DNA from: Streptomyces decoyicus
GTDB lineage: Bacteria > Actinomycetota > Actinomycetes > Streptomycetales > Streptomycetaceae
Reading direction: 5' to 3'
NCBI RefSeq assembly: GCF_019880305.1
Contig: NZ_CP082301.1
Location: 5,332,001-5,396,000 of the forward strand
DNA: 64,000 nt
Positions within the stretch are counted from its first letter, which is position 1; every line of letters begins with the position of its first letter. A program made the position numbers and the translations under genes. This document shows positions 59,862 to 64,000 of this stretch, piece by piece. The notes under the pieces were generated by a model. The model did no database searches and was not told the origin of the DNA. It worked only from the letters and a program-made list of their open reading frames with translations.

Positions 59862-59993
59862 GTACTCTCCTTGTTGCGCAGAAAGTCCCTTTTGAGGACT
59901 TTCCTTGAGGCTTGGACGGGTTACACAGTGGCACAGCAGGCATTGATCAGGGAAATAGCTAGACTGGTTGATGTTGATCGGAGGTGGTTATCA
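59862..59993. promoter_or_regulatory. Divergent ahpC-oxyR promoter region
   Basis: An A/T-richer 132-bp spacer. TTGATC occurs twice (59943 and 59974) and ATAGCTA lies between. OxyR is known to act on such spacers in actinomycetes; the exact site was not identified. Confidence 0.6.
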
Positions 59994-60953
59994 GTGGCTT
60001 CACCGGCGAGTCAGGGCGGCAGGCCCCGCCAGCCCAGCCTGGCCCAGCTGCGGGCGTTCGTGGCGGTGGCCGAGCATCTGCATTTCCGCGAGGCGGCGGC
60101 CGAGATCGGTATGAGCCAGCCCGCGCTGTCCGGGGCGGTCTCCGCGCTGGAGGAGACCCTCGGAGTGCAACTGCTGGAGCGTACGACGCGCAAGGTGCTG
60201 CTGTCGCCCGCGGGGGAGCGGGTGGCCGCTCGGGCCCGGACGGTCCTGGAGGCCGTCGGTGATCTGCTGGAGGAGGCGGAGGCGGCCCGCGCGCCGTTCA
60301 CGGGCGTGCTGCGGCTCGGTGTCATCCCGACCGTCGCCCCGTATCTGCTGCCCGCGGTACTGCGGCTGGTCCATGAGACCTACCCCGACCTGGACCTCCA
60401 GGTACACGAGGAACAGACCGCCTCCCTCCTGGACGGCTTGTCCCGCGGACGTCTCGACCTGCTCCTGCTCGCCGTGCCCCTGGGCGTCCCGCAGGTCACC
60501 GAACTACCGCTCTTCGACGAGGACTTCGTGCTGGTCGCCCCCAAGGAGCACTGGCTCGGCGGCCGCGGTGACATCCCGCGCCAGGCCCTCCAGGAACTGG
60601 ACCTGCTGCTGCTCGACGAGGGCCACTGCCTGCGGGACCAGGCCCTGGACATCTGCCGGGAGGCCGGCCGGGACGAGAACACCCCCGTGACGACCAGCGC
60701 GGCGGGCCTGTCCACCCTGGTGCAGCTGGTGGCCGGCGGACTCGGCGTCACCCTGCTGCCACGGACCGCGCTACGCGTCGAAACCGGCCGCAACGACCAG
60801 CTCACGACCGGCTACTTCGCCGACCCGGCACCCTCGCGGAGGATCGCCCTGGCCATGCGGACGGGCGCCGCCCGCCAGGAGGAGTTCGAGGAGTTCGCGG
60901 GCGCCCTGCGCGGGGCGCTGCGGGGGCTGCCGGTGCGGATGGCCGGGGGGTGA
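59994..60953 (+). CDS. oxyR: Peroxide sensor OxyR (LysR family)
   Basis: 319 residues from GTG 59994 (GGAGG 9 bases upstream). The LysR winged helix (AFVAVAEHLHFREAAAEIG then SQPALSGAVSALEE) leads to a regulatory domain with redox cysteines C212 and C221 in DEGHCLRDQALDIC, 9 apart as in E. coli OxyR. Divergent from ahpCD, its expected target. Confidence 0.95.
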   Translation: MASPASQGGRPRQPSLAQLRAFVAVAEHLHFREAAAEIGMSQPALSGAVSALEETLGVQLLERTTRKVLLSPAGERVAARARTVLEAVGDLLEEAEAARAPFTGVLRLGVIPTVAPYLLPAVLRLVHETYPDLDLQVHEEQTASLLDGLSRGRLDLLLLAVPLGVPQVTELPLFDEDFVLVAPKEHWLGGRGDIPRQALQELDLLLLDEGHCLRDQALDICREAGRDENTPVTTSAAGLSTLVQLVAGGLGVTLLPRTALRVETGRNDQLTTGYFADPAPSRRIALAMRTGAARQEEFEEFAGALRGALRGLPVRMAGG

Positions 60954-60956
60954 GGG

Positions 60957-61556
60957 TCAGGGGCGGGCGACCGAGAGGATTGCTTCGACGTCGAGTGTGA
61001 TCTCGGCGCCGATGGAATCCGGGAGCGTGACGCGTTGGCCGGGGGCGTGCACGCTGTGGTTGCGGTATTCGTTGGCGAACGGGTCGGTCAGGGTGTGGAT
61101 GCGGTCCTTCTTGCGGTCGATGATGACGTAGACCGGGATCTTGGCGATCGCGTACGCGGCGACCTTCGTCTTGAGGTCGGTGGCGTAGTTGGAAGACGTC
61201 ACTTCCAGCACCATCCGGAAGACAACCGGGTCGTAGCAGTTGTCCGCCACGAGGTGATCGCGGTAGTCGGCGTCGACGACGGCGAGGTCGGGGATGGCGT
61301 AGTCCTCGGGGCCGTCGGGGAGCCATACGCCCATGGCCTGGGCCACTCGTGTCTCCGCTCCGTGCGCAGCAGCGAAAGCGAAGATGAGGTCGGTCAGCGA
61401 ATCGGCGTGCGGGCCGTCGGCGGGCGGCGTCACGGTGAGGTCTCCGCCGATGATCTCGATGCGGTAGCCAGGGAGCTTCTCGGTGAGCTGTGCGGCCACC
61501 TCGAGCAGGCTGGGCAGCTTGCCGTCATGAGGGTGCTCGACTGCTGCGGCAGACAT
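60957..61556 (-). CDS. Uma2 family (DUF820) putative endonuclease
   Basis: 199 residues from ATG 61556 (AGGAGG 6 bases upstream). The PD-(D/E)xK-like core is visible: YAIPDLAVVD, then VLEVTSSNYATDLKTKVAAYA and IPVYVIID. Uma2 proteins are present in many copies in streptomycetes and their function is unproven. Convergent with oxyR, 3 bases apart. Confidence 0.88.
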   Translation of the reverse strand: MSAAAVEHPHDGKLPSLLEVAAQLTEKLPGYRIEIIGGDLTVTPPADGPHADSLTDLIFAFAAAHGAETRVAQAMGVWLPDGPEDYAIPDLAVVDADYRDHLVADNCYDPVVFRMVLEVTSSNYATDLKTKVAAYAIAKIPVYVIIDRKKDRIHTLTDPFANEYRNHSVHAPGQRVTLPDSIGAEITLDVEAILSVARP

Positions 61557-61779
61557 GTAGTGCCTCCTGATGGCTGGTATCGAGGCCATCATCGTAGGCA
61601 GGGGCACCGGCACGCGTCTCGTATGACCACGTTCATCCGTTGTGGATCGCTCGGATACGGGGCCCTCGGGCGCATCAGGGCCGGGGCCGCTTCGAAGGCT
61701 GCTGCGACCTCCCGTCCGGCCTGTGCGCCGCGGGGCCACGGGAGTGATTCGCTCGCCGGGGCGGGGATGCGCGGCTGTC

Positions 61780-62379
61780 TCAGACCGCGCCGCCCCGGTC
61801 GTACGTCAGGAAGGCCGCGCCGCTCTGGAGGACCGTGTGCTCGGTGAGTTCCCAGGTGCGGGGGTCGAAGGCGGTGTCCCGGGAGAAGAGCGGGATGCCG
61901 GTGCCGAGGGTGAGCGGGCTGAGCTTGAGGAGCAGCTGGTCGATCTCCGGGTAGAGCGCGCCGGCGAGTGCGCTGCCGCCCAGCAGCCAGAGGTCCTTGC
62001 CGTCCGTGCGCTTCAGCTCGCGTACCTTCGCCACCGGGTCGGTGGCCACCAGCTCCACCGCCGGGTCCGGGCTCTGCTCCATGGTCCGGGAGAAGACGAG
62101 GTGCCGCAGGTGGGGGTAGGCGTCGGTGAGGCCGGCCCGGAGGCCGATCTCGTAGGTGCGGCGGCCTTCCAGGACGGTGTCGAAGCGGGTGCCCTCGTCC
62201 GTGATGCCCAGTGCCGACCGGGCGTGGACGGGGAGGATCTCCGGGAGTTCGGCGGCCAGATGCTTGAGGTAGTCGTCGGCGATCGGCCAGAAGCCGTCCG
62301 GGCCGGTGGGGTCCGTGCCGTCAGGGCCGGCGAGGAAGCCGTCGAGGGTGGAAGCGATGCAGTAGACGAGCCGGCGCAT
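61780..62379 (-). CDS. Dihydrofolate reductase/RibD C-domain family reductase
   Basis: 199 residues. The fold's N-terminal CIASTLDGFLAG and the NADPH-side text LWLLGGSALAGAL match RibD_C-type reductases (YyaP/YwjB group), not true DHFR. Substrate unknown. Divergent from nothing close; the ABC permease lies upstream on the same strand. Confidence 0.88.
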   Translation of the reverse strand: MRRLVYCIASTLDGFLAGPDGTDPTGPDGFWPIADDYLKHLAAELPEILPVHARSALGITDEGTRFDTVLEGRRTYEIGLRAGLTDAYPHLRHLVFSRTMEQSPDPAVELVATDPVAKVRELKRTDGKDLWLLGGSALAGALYPEIDQLLLKLSPLTLGTGIPLFSRDTAFDPRTWELTEHTVLQSGAAFLTYDRGGAV

Positions 62380-62436
62380 GAAGGGTCCCCCTTGGGCAGT
62401 TGGCGGGCACTGCTGTGGCGAAATGATCTCGCAGAT

Positions 62437-64000
62437 TCATTCCGCACGCAGCCCATCCGGACGCATCAGGCGCCACAGCAGCGGCAGGGAGAGCACGGTG
62501 ACGCCGAGGACGACGGCCGCCGCGGTGCCGGTGAGGACGAGGATGTCCCACCAGTCGGCCTGCAAGGGGCGGTTGGCCAGGTGGAGGAGCAGCGAGCCGA
62601 GGGCCAGTCCGCAGCCGAGCGCCAGCGCCAGGCCGAGGGCCACCGGGACGGCCGTCTGCCACAGGACCGAGCGGCCCAGCACGGCGCGCGGGGTGCCGAG
62701 GGCGTCCAGGGCGGACAACACCCGTGCGCGGTCGCGGAGTTGTTCCAGGGCGGTGATCAGCAGACCGCAGCCGATCAGCAGCAGCACGGCGGCGGCGCAG
62801 GCGGTCAGGCCGTGGCGGGCGGCGTCGAGGGTGTCGATGTCGGTGATGCTGCCGAAGCCGAAGGTGGTGAAGTAGATCTGCGGGGAGATCGCGGCGGCCG
62901 TGTTGCGGACGTATTCGATCGCGTCCGGGGTGTGCGGGTCGAGCCGTAGCAGGACGGCGACGTGGGGGTGGCGCAGCAGCGTGGGGGGCAGGGCCTCCGG
63001 GGTGGCGAGCAGGCCGGGGGTGAGGAAGGCGGGCCTGAGGCCGGAGGGCTTGGGGGTGGCGGGGCGGGCGGTGCGCGGGACGGACCAGAGGGCGGGGGCC
63101 CGGTGGTCGCTGCGGCTGCCGACCGGGTCGAGGGCCAGCCGTTCCCCCGGGCGCGGGTGGGAAGGGCCCTCGGGGTCCTTGACGAGGAAGACACTGCCCT
63201 GGGAACAGGCGCCGATATCGGCGAGTTGGCGCAGGGTGGCGCAGTCGGCGACGGCCACCGGATACGGCTCGGGGTCGTCGCCCTCGCCGGGCGCGGTATG
63301 CGCCTGGGCCAGGTGGTGGCGGGCGGAGTCCGCGTAGCCGGAGACCACGGTGTGCGCCGTGCGGACACCCACGGCCGCGCGCAGCCGGGCGTACATTTCC
63401 GGGGCACGGGCGGCGGGAACCGTGTCGTCGCGCGCGTCGACGACGGTCCATGCGGGGCCGCGCGGCTGCTCGTCGGGGCTCTGGGCGCCGGTCAGCAGCA
63501 GCTGTACGGCGAGGGCACCGGCCACCGCGACGGTGATCCCGCTGACCGAACGGCCGGCCGCGGTGCTGCTCAACTGGAGGCGCCGCACCGCAAGGTGCCA
63601 GGACGGGCCGCCTGGACCCGCGCCGGTCAGGCGGCCCACCACGGCGTCCACCAGCCACGGCAGCAGCGCCGCCACGCCCAGCAGAAGCAGCGCGACACCG
63701 AGGATCACCTGGGCGTTGGCGGCGTCGCCGCCGCCCAGCCCGAAGAGCGCCTGCGGCAGCAGCAGCACCACTCCGGCGACCGGCAGCAGCAGCCGCCACC
63801 ACAGCCGGCGGCGCGACGGCGGAGCCGTGCGGGTGACGCCCAGCGGCTCGACGGTGACCCGCCGCATGGTGACCAGCGTGACGCCGACCGAACAGAGCGG
63901 GACGGCCAGCGCGACGCATCCGGCGAGCACGGCATCCGGCGCCACATCGGAAGGGAACACGCCGATCCCGAGAAGGGAGATGCCGGCGAGCGGGACCCGG
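62437..64000 (-). CDS. FtsX-like ABC transporter permease (5' end beyond window)
   Basis: At least 521 codons; the frame is open to the right edge, and GTG 63960 is probably internal because upstream codons (RVPLAGISLLGIG) are hydrophobic like a membrane helix. Four or more membrane segments flank an extracytoplasmic domain; the C-terminal FtsX/MacB-type region reads LDALGTPRAVLGRSVLWQTAVP. Such permeases work with an ABC ATPase, expected outside the window, to export peptides or lipoproteins or resist antimicrobial peptides. Confidence 0.88.
   Translation of the reverse strand, partial: RVPLAGISLLGIGVFPSDVAPDAVLAGCVALAVPLCSVGVTLVTMRRVTVEPLGVTRTAPPSRRRLWWRLLLPVAGVVLLLPQALFGLGGGDAANAQVILGVALLLLGVAALLPWLVDAVVGRLTGAGPGGPSWHLAVRRLQLSSTAAGRSVSGITVAVAGALAVQLLLTGAQSPDEQPRGPAWTVVDARDDTVPAARAPEMYARLRAAVGVRTAHTVVSGYADSARHHLAQAHTAPGEGDDPEPYPVAVADCATLRQLADIGACSQGSVFLVKDPEGPSHPRPGERLALDPVGSRSDHRAPALWSVPRTARPATPKPSGLRPAFLTPGLLATPEALPPTLLRHPHVAVLLRLDPHTPDAIEYVRNTAAAISPQIYFTTFGFGSITDIDTLDAARHGLTACAAAVLLLIGCGLLITALEQLRDRARVLSALDALGTPRAVLGRSVLWQTAVPVALGLALALGCGLALGSLLLHLANRPLQADWWDILVLTGTAAAVVLGVTVLSLPLLWRLMRPDGLRAE

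Overview
The window is high-GC actinobacterial DNA, almost certainly from a Streptomyces chromosome. The signs are a mycothiol S-conjugate amidase, GTP-dependent PEP carboxykinase, a DUF5753 regulator with a DUF397 partner, GTG/TTG and leaderless starts, long GC-rich hairpin terminators, rare TTA codons and a DasR-type operator. No rRNA, tRNA, CRISPR array, transposase or phage module was seen. Both ends cut ABC-transporter genes.

Left part (1-22 kb), mostly housekeeping: the tail of a drug-type ABC exporter, greA, a DUF4307 protein, mca with a small membrane protein, a large NB-ARC/TPR protein, a DUF255 thioredoxin-fold protein followed by a degenerate copy of part of itself, an oxidoreductase-amidase-MerR set behind a MerR-style leaderless promoter, a TetR regulator, a P450 divergent from a MarR regulator, a haemolysin III protein, pckG, a sugar-acid dehydratase and an alanine aminotransferase.

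Middle (22-37 kb), more accessory: a KAP-type P-loop NTPase fused to a receiver-like domain and carrying a TTA codon; then a divergent cluster that reads as D-amino-acid salvage (D-aminoacylase and D-serine dehydratase-like enzyme on one strand; sugar kinase, IclR regulator, RidA and GntP/DsdX-type permease on the other) with a perfect inverted repeat in the divergent promoter. Two tiny coupled ORFs link the kinase to the regulator by 4-base stop/start overlaps. Next come an ATPase/XRE/DUF397 triad and three secreted hydrolases: an M14 carboxypeptidase, a serine protease, and a GH18 chitinase behind a DasR-type site.

Right part (37-64 kb): a complete Tad/Flp pilus locus (CpaB, TadZ, two TadE-like pseudopilins, TadA, TadB, TadC, a 54-residue Flp pilin, a TadG-like protein, a lipoprotein and an OmpA-domain protein), with its likely prepilin peptidase about 3 kb further on. 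Between them lie a TetR-MFS efflux pair sharing a 22-bp operator and a DUF192 gene. Then follow a C-rich small RNA candidate resembling 6C, an aldo/keto reductase, a cis-prenyltransferase, PhoH, a secreted transglycosylase with a long leader, an AI-2E family permease, ahpD/ahpC divergent from oxyR, a Uma2 protein, a reductase and a truncated FtsX-type permease.
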